Positions 45,651 to 55,325 of a DNA stretch of 64,000 nt are shown in pieces. The stretch is taken from contig CAWJNN010000064.1 of assembly GCA_963844115.1 (NCBI GenBank), positions 1 through 64,000 of the forward strand, written 5' to 3'. The translations under genes were made by a program, and so were the position numbers. Within the stretch, counting starts at the first letter, position 1; each line of letters opens with the position of its first letter. This DNA comes from CS4-C045 sp963844115 (GTDB lineage: Bacteria > Planctomycetota > Planctomycetia > Pirellulales > UBA7805). Below the pieces are notes generated by a model. That model was not told where the DNA came from, did no database searches, and worked only from the letters and a program-made list of their open reading frames with translations.

Positions 45651-45746
45651 CTGCGCCCGCCCACGTTATCTTGACGACCTGCGGTCGTCGAGCGTCTGGC
45701 CAAACTGCAAAGCGGCTGCACGGTCATGGATCTGCTTGGTGCGTGA
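45651..45746 (+). pseudogene. 3'-end remnant of a third DUF1704 gene
   Basis: The 96 bases end in the same words as the DUF1704 gene at 40168: ...GGCTGCACGGTCATGGATCT and the same GGTGCGTGA stop context. Aligned to 40077-40168 about six in seven bases agree, and it would code VERLAKLQSGCTVMDLLGA. The rest of the gene is missing. It lies at the far side of the transposase-MscS-CorA block. Confidence 0.8.
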
Positions 45747-45772
45747 CGCATGGGTTCGTCCCGGCAGCTTGT

Positions 45773-46014
45773 TCACGTAATTTCGTCCGACTCGCCCAGC
45801 ACCTCGTCAAGCAGCGGACGCAGCCGGAGTTGATCCGCCAGAGCTTCAATCCGCAGGCGATCCGCGTCCGTCGCAGTCCTGACAATCTGGCGAAGATCGC
45901 GCCGATTCTTATGGCTTCCCCTGCTGATCCAAACCAGTTTTGACGCACCACAATCGGCGCACGACGCAATCGGATGTTATTCAGCGTCGCGCGAAACGCA
46001 TCAACCGGGAACAT
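45773..46014 (-). pseudogene. Nucleotidyltransferase (AbiEii-like) gene with large internal deletion
   Basis: From the ATG at 46014 the frame begins MFPVDAFRATLNN, the typical start of this family. After ~15 codons the family C-terminus follows in another frame: GASKLVWISRGSHKNRRDL, RQIVRTATDADRLRIEALAD and LLDEVLGESDEIT, ending at 45773. The catalytic GS(x)D nucleotidyltransferase core between them (roughly 100 codons in relatives, from memory) is gone. The deletion point lies near 45975. Its upstream partner gene is intact. Confidence 0.7.
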
Positions 46015-46240
46015 CGGCGGACCTTCGCTCAATCAATTCCTGAATCGCGGGGTCCGAACCGTAAAGCCGTCGTGCGACTTCCCACTTCAATTGCTCATCG
46101 CGCATGGTCCCGGATTCCGCGACAATCTGACGAGCGAGCGTTTCGCGAGTCCATTGCAGCACCGCCATGGATCGAGCGACCCGCTCTTTGCCGGAAAGCC
46201 CGTCGATTTTGCGCTGGTATTCTTGTTCGACCGTGGTCAT
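46001..46240 (-). CDS. Small helical protein, partner of the AbiEii-like gene
   Basis: 79 residues from the ATG at 46240 (a longer frame from 46270 is less likely). MTTVEQEYQRKIDGLSGKER, VARSMAVLQWTRETLARQIV and DEQLKWEVARRLYGSDPAIQ are all helical and highly charged. It precedes and overlaps the AbiEii-like gene by 14 nt, the order of antitoxin and nucleotidyltransferase toxin in type IV-like pairs. With the toxin gene deleted it is probably an orphan. The antitoxin role is inferred from position. Confidence 0.65.
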   Translation of the reverse strand: MTTVEQEYQRKIDGLSGKERVARSMAVLQWTRETLARQIVAESGTMRDEQLKWEVARRLYGSDPAIQELIERRSADVPG

Positions 46241-46470
46241 GAGACGGCACCGATGGTCAGGGCTTCTCATGTGATTTTACTCAATCCGGGGCATTTGTCT
46301 GTAGCCTTATCTCTGTAGCCTTATCGAGGAACCCGAATAGGCCACCGGCGACCAGACAACCGTTCCGGCAATATCGAGATCGCGTATCTTACCAACTCCT
46401 TGTCTGCCATAAGTTCGGCGAAGACCTTGGGCTGTATCGTCATGCATCTGCACGAGGCGTGACTCGTGCG

Positions 46471-47480
46471 TTAGATCTGCCCGAAGGCGATGATCGGGCG
46501 CCGGGATAGGCGACCGACGAGTCCGACAAACCGAGCACAATGGCATCCTGCTGGGCCGTCACAGTCTCCAGATGCCGCCCGAAGGCGTTGACGATCTTTG
46601 CCACGGGCTGTCCGCCACGCACCACGGCGCCGGGTCGGACAAGAAATCGAATGATGCCGCTGGTCGAGCTGGTCGGGTGCTGGCAATACGTAAGCCCCTT
46701 GTCCTGGATCTCGTCCGGCAACGGATAGGCAAAGGGGGGCTCGGCGCGCTTGACCATGTTCAAAGTCTGGAGAACGTTAAAGATCGATTGGACTCCCAAT
46801 TCAACATTTGTTTCGTTCACGACGTACGATTCGCCTAGCTCGATCGTCAAAGCCGCAATGCCATGCCGCACGAGACTGTGCGACAAAGTCCGGCGCAAAA
46901 TGTTGGGTTCGGTCACGCACAGGAAACCGGTCTCGGCGGCCAGCGATGCGGCACGGCGGTCGGTGTCGGTCGGTCCGCCGTCGGCCGGGGGATCCAGCAG
47001 TGTGTAGGGGATGGACCGAATCCAGTCGTTGTGCAGATCCAACACCGCGTCCGGAGCCGTCTTGATGATCGCTTGAAAGATCGTGTCCGCAATCCGCTCG
47101 GCCAATGTCCCGGATGCATTTCCGGGAAAGGCGCGGTTGAGATCTTCCTCGCTGAGCGTGATCTTGCGCGAAGCCGTTTCGAAACCAAGCGGGTTCATCA
47201 GCGGAAAAGCGTGCACCGCGCCTTTCAACAAGGGACGCTTGCGAAGCCGACGAAAGACCTCCTGGACAACGACGATTCCGCCTACTTCGTCGCCGTGACT
47301 ACAGGCCGCCAGCCAGACCGTCGGACCACGACGTTCACTGAGTGCCTGCATGTACGGCAGGCGTCGGTACGCCAGGTCCGAGCCGCTGAGAATCTTCAGA
47401 AACGAGTAGTGAAAACGTCGCGGCTTTTTGCTGCCTGGCTTTTTGGGTGCAGCGACGTCTTCTTTTTTCGAACCTTTCAC
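46471..47480 (-). CDS. M14-type succinylglutamate desuccinylase/aspartoacylase family protein; 3' frameshift
   Basis: Starts at a GTG (47480) that overlaps the stop of the ligase gene (GTGA). A Lys/Pro-rich lead (KKEDVAAPKKPGSKKPRR) is followed by PTVWLAACSHGDEVGGIVVV (zinc His and Glu), MNPLGFETASRKITLSEEDL, NRAFPG, TAPDAVLDLHNDWIRS (second zinc His) and a C-terminal beta domain (FLVRPGAVVRGGQPVAKIV). One missing base near 46497 ends it in a false frame; repaired it ends AYPGAPIIAFGQI at 46471, the expected family end. Length about 336 residues. The AstE/aspartoacylase family removes acyl or amino-acyl groups from an amino acid or peptide. Confidence 0.85.
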
Positions 47481-49502
47481 GTCTGTGTCTTGCCCTGCGA
47501 GGCATAGCGCGACTGCGCGGCTTCCAGGATCGCGCGCAACAGGTCGGCATAACGCATGCCGGCGTAGCCGGCCATGAAATTGAATTTGCCGTCCCAGCAC
47601 CAGCCGGGGTTCGGGATTGGCTTCCAGCAGCTTGATCCGGCCCTGGGCATCGGCGCGGAAGTCAAACCGGGCATAGTCCCGGCACTCCAGTCGCTCGAAC
47701 AACATGCTCGAATGATCGTACAGCCGCCGAGTCGTCTCCTCGTCCAGGTCGGCTTCGTGGTATTGAATCTGGCTCCAGTAAGGCGAGTCGGGCAACCATT
47801 TCGATTCGTAGCCCAGGATCTTCGGTAGACCCTTGTCCAACCCGCTGTAGTCCACTTCCAGGGCAGGCAGGAACTGGTAGCCGATGCCCGGATTGCCGAT
47901 GATCCCCACGCTGTACTCGTTGCCGGTCAAAAATTCCTGAGTCAACAACGGTCTCCCCGGAAACTCGCCCCGCATTTCTTCCAGGCGCGCCATTAACGCT
48001 TCCGGTGTATGCACGACGGATGCTTGCGTAATGCCGATGCTGCTGTCGCCGTAGTTGGGCTTGACCAGTGCCGGGAACACGGACGGCAGAGTCGAGGACT
48101 GATCATCGGGATCAAAAAACGTCTCCAGGGGCACGGGAATGGCCAGCGATTCGGCAATACAGCGAACGAACGACTTGTTGTAACAGAGTCCCAACGCCGC
48201 CGGCCCGGCACCGCTGTAGGGAATGCCCAACAACTCGAACATGGCCGGCACGTGCAGTTCCTTGAAGGCGTCGTTGTCAAACCCTTCATCGCACAAGTTC
48301 AACACAAACGCCGGCGGCTCGGCACGCAGTTCGGCCATCAAGGCGCTGTGGTTGTCGAGAAAACGAAATCCGTAACCTTCTAATTCGTCCAGCGCTTTCT
48401 GCAGTCGCTCGACCGTCGCGATGTCTTCCGGATTGAATTGGCCATCGCGCTTGCAGGTGTCGGGCAGCCGAGGGTCCCCCATCACCACCGTCACTTCTGG
48501 AAACAACGGGCGATGCTTTTGGGGCTTGGGCGGCGCGCTGCTGCGCGGCGCGGCGGCCGTTAGAAACATCCGCTGCCCCATCATGCCCAGGTCCTGGCCG
48601 CGCGTCGAATCGGCGGCGATCGGGTCATGAAACCGTACCGCGGTAAAGCCAGTCGCTTCCAACAATTCCGCGATATATTCGCTCGAATAAAGCCGCTCCG
48701 CGTAAAACTGATCGACAATCACCCCGCGTTCGTCATTAACGACGACTTCGCGCGAGATCAACCGCTGCCCATCCGCCGACAGGGAACGCTCGCGGCAGAC
48801 AAACTGGTGCTGGTCGATCCATTCCCAACTTCGCCGCTCGAAGTGCTCGCGCATCCACTCGCCGTTTGCAAGGTCCATCGCAATCAGGCCGCCGGACACC
48901 AGCGACCGCGAGATGGTTTGCAATACGGTGACGTCGTCCTGCTCGCGATCGAAGTAGCCAAAGGAATTTCCCAGCAGAGCCACGCAGTGAAAATCCGTTT
49001 TCTTCAGGCGAAACTTGCGAGCGTCTCCTTCGTGAAAGGAAACATGTTCCAATCCCCGATCTTTCGCGCGGCGGCGGGCCAGGCGAACCAGGTAACGCGA
49101 GCGGTCTACGCCGACGACCTGCTGAAATCCGCGACGAGCAAGCTCCAGGCAATGCCGACCCTGGCCGCAGCACAAGTCCAGAATTCGATCGTTCGGCTCC
49201 AATCCCACGGCGGACACCAGCAGATCGACTTCCCGCTGCGTGTTGATGTCATTTTCCACCACATCGCCGTCGGTCTTCAGGTAAACCGAATTGAACAACG
49301 ACCGCCACCACTCCTGTGGCAGGTGCCGTTCCAGGTCAGGTACCGGGCCGAGCGTTCGGGGAGGCCTGCTCGGTGGGCCATTGTTCGAGCCGTTTTTCTT
49401 CAAACGCGGCGAAACAGAGTCAGCAGTTGCCATCGTCCTCGGTGTGCCACTGTTCGAACCGTTTTTCTTCAAACGCGGCGAAACAGAGTCAGCAGTTGCC
49501 AT
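47477..49502 (-). CDS. Methyltransferase fused to D-Ala-D-Ala-ligase-type ATP-grasp; one frameshift
   Basis: N-terminal ~60 residues are duplicated (see the repeat). Then a class I methyltransferase: RILDLCCGQGRHCLELARRG (SAM loop), FHCVALLGNSFGYFDRE. From about residue 330 an ATP-grasp of the Ddl family: VTVVMGDPRLPDTCKR, LCDEGFDNDAFKELHVPAMF, LGIPYSGAGPAALGLCYNKS, LVKPNYGDSSIGITQASVV, DFRADAQGRIKLLEANP. An extra base at 47613-47615 derails the metal-binding end; repaired it reads EANPNPGWCWDGKFNFMAGY, ending SRYASQGKTQT at 47477. About 674 residues. It would ligate two amino acids or modify a peptide; the methyltransferase may act on the same substrate. It is translationally coupled to the M14 gene. 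Confidence 0.85.
49365..49502 (-). repeat. 69-bp tandem duplication of the ligase gene's 5' end
   Basis: Two copies of 69 bases (49434-49502 and 49365-49433) each begin with ATGGCAACTGCTGACTC and code for MATADSVSPRLKKNGSN followed by a diverged end. The duplication is in frame and provides two start codons, 49502 and 49433. Confidence 0.85.
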
Positions 49503-50119
49503 CGTCTATGTCCTTTCCGTGTGACGCGACCTCTGTCCTGTATTTCAGGCCGTGCGTCTTCTTGCGAGCGTGGAAAACAGTGGTGGTCAGTAAAGCCCTG
49601 AACTTGCTGGCGTCAACTTGTAGCGGTTTCCACGCCGTGGTCAAGATCGTATGGGGGACAAAGTCGTATGGCGAGCGGGCTGGGCGGTTTCAGCGGCCGC
49701 GGTGGCTGGGTGGTTCGTAGGACCCCACCGCAAAATATGACAAGATTTGTCACTGCTGGGTAATTTCTGACCATCGCCATCAACCGGCCCGTTGCGGTGC
49801 GGTGACAGGGACGTCATCAAAAGTCGGAGTCGCGTGCCGACTTATGTCACCTGCCCGCGACCGGTCCTGCCCGACATGATCTGGCACCGCCTTTGCAAGA
49901 GGTGACGCAATTATCAGGATTGAATAACCCCTCAGCGCGAACCGGGTATTTATCAGGAGTCCTACCGATGGGCTAGCATCTTAAGCCCCGACGAACTAAA
50001 GGCGATTGCCTTCCCACCCTTACCGCAGCCGCTCTAGATTTTTTTGTCCGCGTTATCTTCGTAACGAGCGCGGGCCGAGGTTAGAAAGACGTCGAACGAC
50101 TAGCTTACGAAAGGTGAAT
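49503..50119. other. Intergenic, no feature recognised
   Basis: The gap holds the promoter side of the ligase-M14 operon. No gene, hairpin or repeat of note was seen in it. Confidence 0.4.
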
Positions 50120-50245
50120 ATGAAAGACAAAGAAAAGCCGCGAGAATCAGACAAGGACAAAATAAGAAGAAAGAGGGAACGAGAAAGAATGAAGAAACAG
50201 CTGGAGCATAAGCGCGAGGTGACCGGCCAGCAACGTGGCAGGTAG
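50120..50245 (+). CDS. Very small, highly charged protein
   Basis: 41 residues, MKDKEKPRESDKDKIRRKRE and a basic end RERMKKQLEHKREVTGQQRG, with AAGG(TG) just 6-8 bases before the ATG. It would be one long charged helix or disordered. No family. The good ribosome site supports translation, but chance cannot be excluded. Confidence 0.35.
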   Translation: MKDKEKPRESDKDKIRRKRERERMKKQLEHKREVTGQQRGR

Positions 50246-50467
50246 CCGTACAGGTTGCGAAGCGGTCTGTTTACGGGAACTCTGGCAGAAAGCGAAGATG
50301 CTCACAATCCGAACCCTCGCATCATTATACGCACCTGCTCCCGTGAGACGTGAAGACACATTAACTCCGACCGTTTCGCTGCCGTTGACCGCCATTCGTG
50401 ATCCAGGACAATGTACGGGTCTATATTGGGCTTCCGCTTCCACAACGCCGGACCCTGAGCACTACCC

Positions 50468-51926
50468 GTGCCTAAACTTCTGGTCATCGACGACGAACGT
50501 TCCGTCTTGCATGTATTTCGACGCGTTCTTGAAAATCAGGACGATGTCCAGTTGCTGATCGCCGGCGCTGGCAAGGACGGCGTGCGGATTGTAAAAGAGT
50601 CGCGGCCGGACGCGGTCATTATTGATTTAATGTTGCCCGACGCGCCCGGCCTGGACGTCTACGCCAAGATTCGCGAACTCGATCCCAAGCTGCCGGTCGT
50701 TTTCATTACCGCGGGTGGCACCGCGGCGACGGCGATCGAGGCGATGCAGCAGGGAGGCGCTCGATTATCTGTCCAAGCCGCTGGACTTTGCACAGGTCAA
50801 AGCGATTGTCCAGCGAGCGTTTGAAATCCGCCGCCTGATGGTCGAATCGGTCGCAATCGACCCCGCCACGGCCCGCGAAGCGCCGGTCGGCGACGTGCTG
50901 GTCGGGCGCTGTCCCGCCATGCAACTGGTATACAAAGCGATTGGCCGCGTCGCCGGACAAAACGTCACGGTACTGATCCGCGGAGAAAGCGGCACGGGCA
51001 AAGAGCTCATTGCGCGAGCGCTCTATCAGCACAGCGCTCGCAAAGACGGCCCGTTCCTCGCAGTCAACTGTGCGGCGATCCCGGAAACGCTGCTGGAAAG
51101 CGAACTGTTTGGCCACGAAAAAGGCGCGTTTACCGGCGCCGACCGGCGGCGGGTGGGAAAGTTCGAACAGTGCAACGGCGGTACGCTATTCCTGGATGAG
51201 ATCGGCGACATGTCGCCGCCGTTGCAAAGCAAACTGCTGCGAATTCTGCAGGAGCAGCGTTTCGAGCGGGTTGGTGGCAACGATACCGTTGAAACCGACG
51301 TCCGCGTGATTGCTGCCACAAATCGCAATATGGAACGGATGGTCGCCGAGAACGAGTTTCGAGGCGATCTTTATTACCGCTTGAACGGTTATACGATCAG
51401 CCTGCCGCCGCTGCGCGGCCGTGGAGACGACTTGTTGCTGTTGGTCGATCACTTTCTGGCCGCCGCCAATTCCGACTTGAACAAGGATGTTCGGGGCGTC
51501 GCCCCGGAAGCGATGGCCGTCCTGCGCGGCTATACATGGCCCGGCAACGTCCGCGAGCTGCAAAGCGTCATTCGTCAGGCGGTCCTCGACACTTCCGGTC
51601 CGGTACTCTTTCCTGACGCACTGCCACAAATCGTGCACTGCGGTACGCCGGCCACCGAACCCGGCGTACCAGCCTCATCGCCGATCGACGCCTGGGAACA
51701 TTTCATCGACCAGCGCATCCAGGCCGGCACGCAGAATCTGTACGACGAATCGCTCGAATCGCTGGAAAAGAAATTGATCACACAGGTTTTGAAAGCCACC
51801 AACGGCAATCAGGGCGAAGCCGTCAAGACCCTTGGCATCACGCGCACAACCCTGCGCACGAAAATCAAGAAACTAGGTATTTCCCTCCACCGCGTCGTGC
51901 ATGCGGATGGTGGGCAAGAAGACTAG
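50468..51926 (+). CDS. Sigma-54-dependent response regulator, NtrC type; one frameshift
   Basis: Starts at GTG 50468. Receiver domain: LLVIDDERSVLHVFR, PDAVIIDLMLPDAPGLD (phosphorylated Asp in IDLM), VVFITAGGTAATAIEAM. An extra base near 50756 breaks the frame; repaired GALDYLSKPLDFAQVKAIV closes the receiver. The AAA+ domain shows RGESGTGKELIARAL (Walker A), HEKGAFTGADRRRVGKFEQ (GAFTGA sigma-54 contact), GGTLFLDEIGDM (Walker B), GDLYYRLNGYTISLPPLRGR. C-terminal Fis-type helix-turn-helix (GEAVKTLGITRTTLRTKIKK). About 485 residues. No partner histidine kinase nearby. Confidence 0.9.
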
Positions 51927-52330
51927 CCTGGTTTCCAAAACGCGAGGACGCGCCGGACCCGGGTAGCATGTCGCTACGAGATGTCTTGCGCAGGAAACAG
52001 CTACTGTTCGATCGCTGAGAAGAGTTGTCGCCAATAACCGGAGGGGACAGGATTCAAACCTAAGGAAATCGGGGCACAGATGGCACCGTCGGTGCGTTGA
52101 CTGCCGAGTCGGAATCAACGAAACCAGGGGGCGGTCGCTCAACGTCGATGCATCGTGGTTGCGGCACGTCAAAAGCCGCGGGCAGCGTTAGGGCCGAACG
52201 CGTGCCAGGCAACGGCAGCTGGCATTGAACTTCCTACTCGCCAGCCCCAAAACCAAAATGACGTGGCAGCATATGGCAGCCGGCTATCCCGCGTTCGGGC
52301 GACAAGACCTGGGCAACACGGTCATTCCCG
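51927..52330. other. Intergenic, no feature recognised
   Basis: No gene, hairpin or repeat of note was seen. It lies between the response regulator and a nucleotidyltransferase remnant. Confidence 0.4.
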
Positions 52331-52540
52331 TCAGTCGCCGTCCGGAAGGTTCTCCAGATCTAACCGATCCTTGGGGCGTCCGGCTGCCTGCTTCATGGCT
52401 CTTAACCATTTCAGCGAAGCAACTAGGACGCCATTTGCTGTCGCGGCCGTGTCAAACCGTTCATCAACCGACGCAGTCGGGCACCCAGGGATGTTGTAAT
52501 CGAAGAGGTCCAGAAAACCGTGGTCGGTGACCAGCATCAT
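52331..52540 (-). pseudogene. C-terminal fragment of a nucleotidyltransferase-like protein
   Basis: Frame reads LVTDHGFLDLFDYNIPGCPT, ERFDTAATANGVLVASLKWL and RAMKQAAGRPKDRLDLENLP. The last part is the familiar C-terminal end of AbiEii-/DUF6036-like nucleotidyltransferases ('MKxAAGRPKDxxDLExL'). The N-terminal GSxxD catalytic part is missing, and no proper start exists. It is a remnant of another toxin-antitoxin or minor nucleotidyltransferase gene. Confidence 0.6.
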
Positions 52541-52605
52541 CAGATTGATTCGCCGCGATGGAATAATTTCGGCAGTGGTGCGAAGACAACTTGCCGGATT
52601 GGTCC

Positions 52606-52950
52606 CTACAGATGTCCGCTGCGCGGCAGCTCGGACATGTTCATGCTGACGTGCTTGCCGTCGGTCAGTTTTGTCTCACCGTTTCGGGACTCAAAGGTCA
52701 CGGCACTGACCTCGGTTTCGTCGGGCAGTTGGTATATCAGAACGGTACCGGAGGTGATGGAAATCAGCTTGATGCGCGGATCATCCTTGCGCAGCACCTT
52801 ACCGACGGTCATCTCGCGGACAAACGAATAGCCGCTGATCTTTACCACCCCGGCTTGGTAACCCAGCACTTCACCCACGAAAAAACGGGGTTCGTCCTTG
52901 TCGAAAAGACGACGATGAGCGATCAGTAGTTTGTTGCCTGGCTCAAGAAT
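52606..52950 (-). CDS. Hypothetical protein, start codon not ATG/GTG/TTG
   Basis: The frame is open from 52950: ILEPGNKLLIAHRRLFDKDE, RFFVGEVLGYQAGVVKISGY, VLIYQLPDETEVSAVTFESR, ending SELPRSGHL at 52606. It is a beta-rich protein of about 115 residues. A full AGGAGG (52960-52965 on the minus strand) lies nine bases before an ATT codon and points to the start there; the nearest ATG/GTG candidates (GTG at ~52881) would cut off clear coding sequence. Either ATT is used or an ATG/GTG was changed. No family recognised. Confidence 0.6.
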   Translation of the reverse strand: MLEPGNKLLIAHRRLFDKDEPRFFVGEVLGYQAGVVKISGYSFVREMTVGKVLRKDDPRIKLISITSGTVLIYQLPDETEVSAVTFESRNGETKLTDGKHVSMNMSELPRSGHL

Positions 52951-53075
52951 GATGTAAACCCTCCTAATAACTCGTACAGGTTCGGGATGCGGGATTCAAG
53001 ATACAGGATACGAGGTACTTGATACTAGATGAATGAGCCGGGAAGGCGAGGTCCCGGCCGAGAATTCGCACGCCC

Positions 53076-53140
53076 CCGTTCTGCCTTTCCCATTCTGCCC
53101 TTCCCCGTTCTGCCCTTCCCCGTTCTGCCGTTCCCGTTTC
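53076..53140. repeat. 15-bp tandem repeat, about four copies
   Basis: Units resembling CGTTCTGCCCTTCCC are repeated with small changes between about 53076 and 53140. They are outside any convincing gene; both strands give low-complexity frames. Confidence 0.75.
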
Positions 53141-53382
53141 GCCCATTCCGTTCTGCATCCCGCGTTCCGCCGCGGCCGTAAAGCCGGCAAATTCCGGCGC
53201 AGCCGCAGTATCTGAACCGGTTATCGCGATGAATTCCGCGTAGGACGCAGCCTGCAGGGATGGCTGGCGGTTGGGGGTGAGCTATTTTTCTAGGAGTAAT
53301 CCGAATACTCCGCGCGCCTGCTGGCCGCGCCTCACAATGTTTCACCGATCGCCGTTTCACCGATCGCCAGGAGTTCCTGTTG

Positions 53383-55325
53383 ATGAACGATGCCCACCGT
53401 CGCTGGTTCGAGCCGCCAAGTATTAAGGCTTCCGTTGCTTATATGTTCGACAAGTGTCAACGCGTGCCGGCCGGGCAGCTGGACGACGTTCGAGATCAAC
53501 GTGATCAACAGCAGATGAAAACGGCGCTCGATCGCCGGCGGCGGGGCGTTGGCCTTTCTGGTCGTCGTGATCGCCAGTCTGCTGTTGTTCGCCAAACCGG
53601 TAGACGGGAAGAAGCCCCAGTACGGTCGGCTCGCTTTGATTTGCTTGACCGTCGTCGGGGTGCTGGGCGGGCGTGTTCTACGTGTGCGGCAACAATAATC
53701 AGAAACGGGCCGCGCGGGATACTGCGTTCGAGGAACTTTGCCAGCGGTTTCCCGGCCTGCGTTCCGCCGGGCATAAAGAGATCGTCGGCGACGGCGTCGG
53801 AAGCGTGCCCTGGTTTATTTCCGAAGAATGGATCCACGCCTACGGATTGGCATCGGGCGAATATCAAGGTGAGGAGATCGTCGTCGTCGAGTGCACACAC
53901 GTGGTCGATCCCATACTCACCACCACGGACTCGAAATTGCTGCAGGGTCTGTCCGGCCTGGTCAGCAAGAAACACCAGCGACTGCACCTGCGGGCTATGG
54001 AGGCCACGGTTTTTGTTGAACCGCTGGAACACGTATCGGACCTGGTGTTCGTTCCGCAAATGGACGCCAGCCGTGCCTATTACAAACGGGCGTTGAGTAG
54101 TCAGGATTGCGATCTGTCGGAAGTATTCAAACTGCCGCGCAGCTTGCGCAGCAAATACTGGATGGCAGCGGCCGCCCCCGAAGAATGCGGCGAGCTGTTC
54201 GCCACGAATCTGCCCACTCTACTGACCGAGCGCAAGTGGTGCATCGTCCAGGTCGTGGGCGGGCATTGCGTGGTGATAACCAACCAATGGCATGGCAATC
54301 GGCCCAGCCAGGCGCCGAAAACAGAAGCGGCGATTGCCGAGAACCTCGAATTCGCCCACGCGGTCTATCAGGAGCTGCAGCGATACAGCAGCGCCCCCAC
54401 TCCGGCAGCGCCTGCGACGACGCACACCGATCAAGTTACCGCAATGCCGGTGCAGGAGACTCCATTCCCCGCGACATCCGTCACGCGTGCCACCGCGGCA
54501 CCCACAGCACTGAAAAGGCAAGGCAGCCGGCGGCCACATTCGCTATTCGTCAAATTTCTCCTGTTCGGCTTCGGGCTACCGCTGTTCTTGATCGGCCTGC
54601 TGATTACGCTCGGAATTTGGATGGGAGTAAACCAGGGACGAGCCGCTCGTAACTGGCCTCAGGTTGACGCGGCGATTGTGAATTCAAGAATCGATGTCAT
54701 AAACTCCCGCCGTTTTGCGCCGCTTGTCGCCTACGAGTACGAGGTCGACGGGCAAAAGTTCACCAACGATCGCATTCAGCACGGCCCGACCAACCGAACC
54801 AGGGACAAACGTGAAGTGGAACGGACATTGGCCAAATATCCCCAGGGCGCCGTCGTGAAGGCCTTCTACAACCCTGATCGTCCGCATCGATCGGTCCTGG
54901 TACCCGGCGTCAATGGCGAATCGGAAATGTTCGGCTTCCTGATCTTCTCCGGCTCGCTGATAGCGGTGGGGCTCTCTAATGTGCGGCTACGGAGCGATGG
55001 GGAGGAAGAGAAAGACCGCAGTGAATCACTAGCTGTGTCTTCGCTGACAATATCCGTTCCTCCGCCGCTATCCAACGTTGCAACAGGATCAGACGGCGGG
55101 CCTCCGTTTAACGCGTATCCTGGATCGGTTCACTCTTTTTCCACAGATGAACTCTTCCTTTTCGGTCCGCTACCGCGAACACCTTTTCCTTCGCGGCGAT
55201 GGCCAGGGATGTCAGGCCCTCCACTTCTTGCTCAAAGATCGGAGATGGCTTGTTCTTCAAATCACCCCACGCTCGGACAACGCTGTCTTTACCGACGGAT
55301 GCCAACAGTTGAGTTTCCGGAATGA
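53383..55325 (+). CDS. Membrane protein with C-terminal DUF3592 domain; two frameshifts
   Basis: AGGAG nine bases before the ATG at 53383. The frame runs to DQQQMKTALDRRRR; one G too many at 53543-53546 and another at 53669-53671 must be removed to read ALAFLVVVIASLLLFAKP, LALICLTVVGVLGGVFYVCG and the long intact frame from 53690. The middle (about 100-330) is a globular domain (DILTTTDSKLLQGLSGLV-like, CIVQVVGGHCVVITNQWHG). A third helix (KFLLFGFGLPLFLIGLLITL) leads to NWPQVDAAIVNSRIDV, VAYEYEVDGQKFTNDRI and GAVVKAFYNPDRP, the DUF3592 domain, and a last helix. The final ~75 residues lie antisense to the kinase gene and are probably false, so a further indel near 55000-55100 is likely. Confidence 0.7.

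Noticed and set aside
46440..49502. A single 1020-residue methyltransferase-ligase-deacylase protein
   Set aside because: The ligase metal-binding end and its stop are in another frame, the M14 gene has its own overlapping GTG start, and one base at 47613-47615 explains the join.
50006..50119. Upstream extension of the small charged protein
   Set aside because: The longer frame has no ribosome site, while the internal ATG at 50120 has one close upstream.
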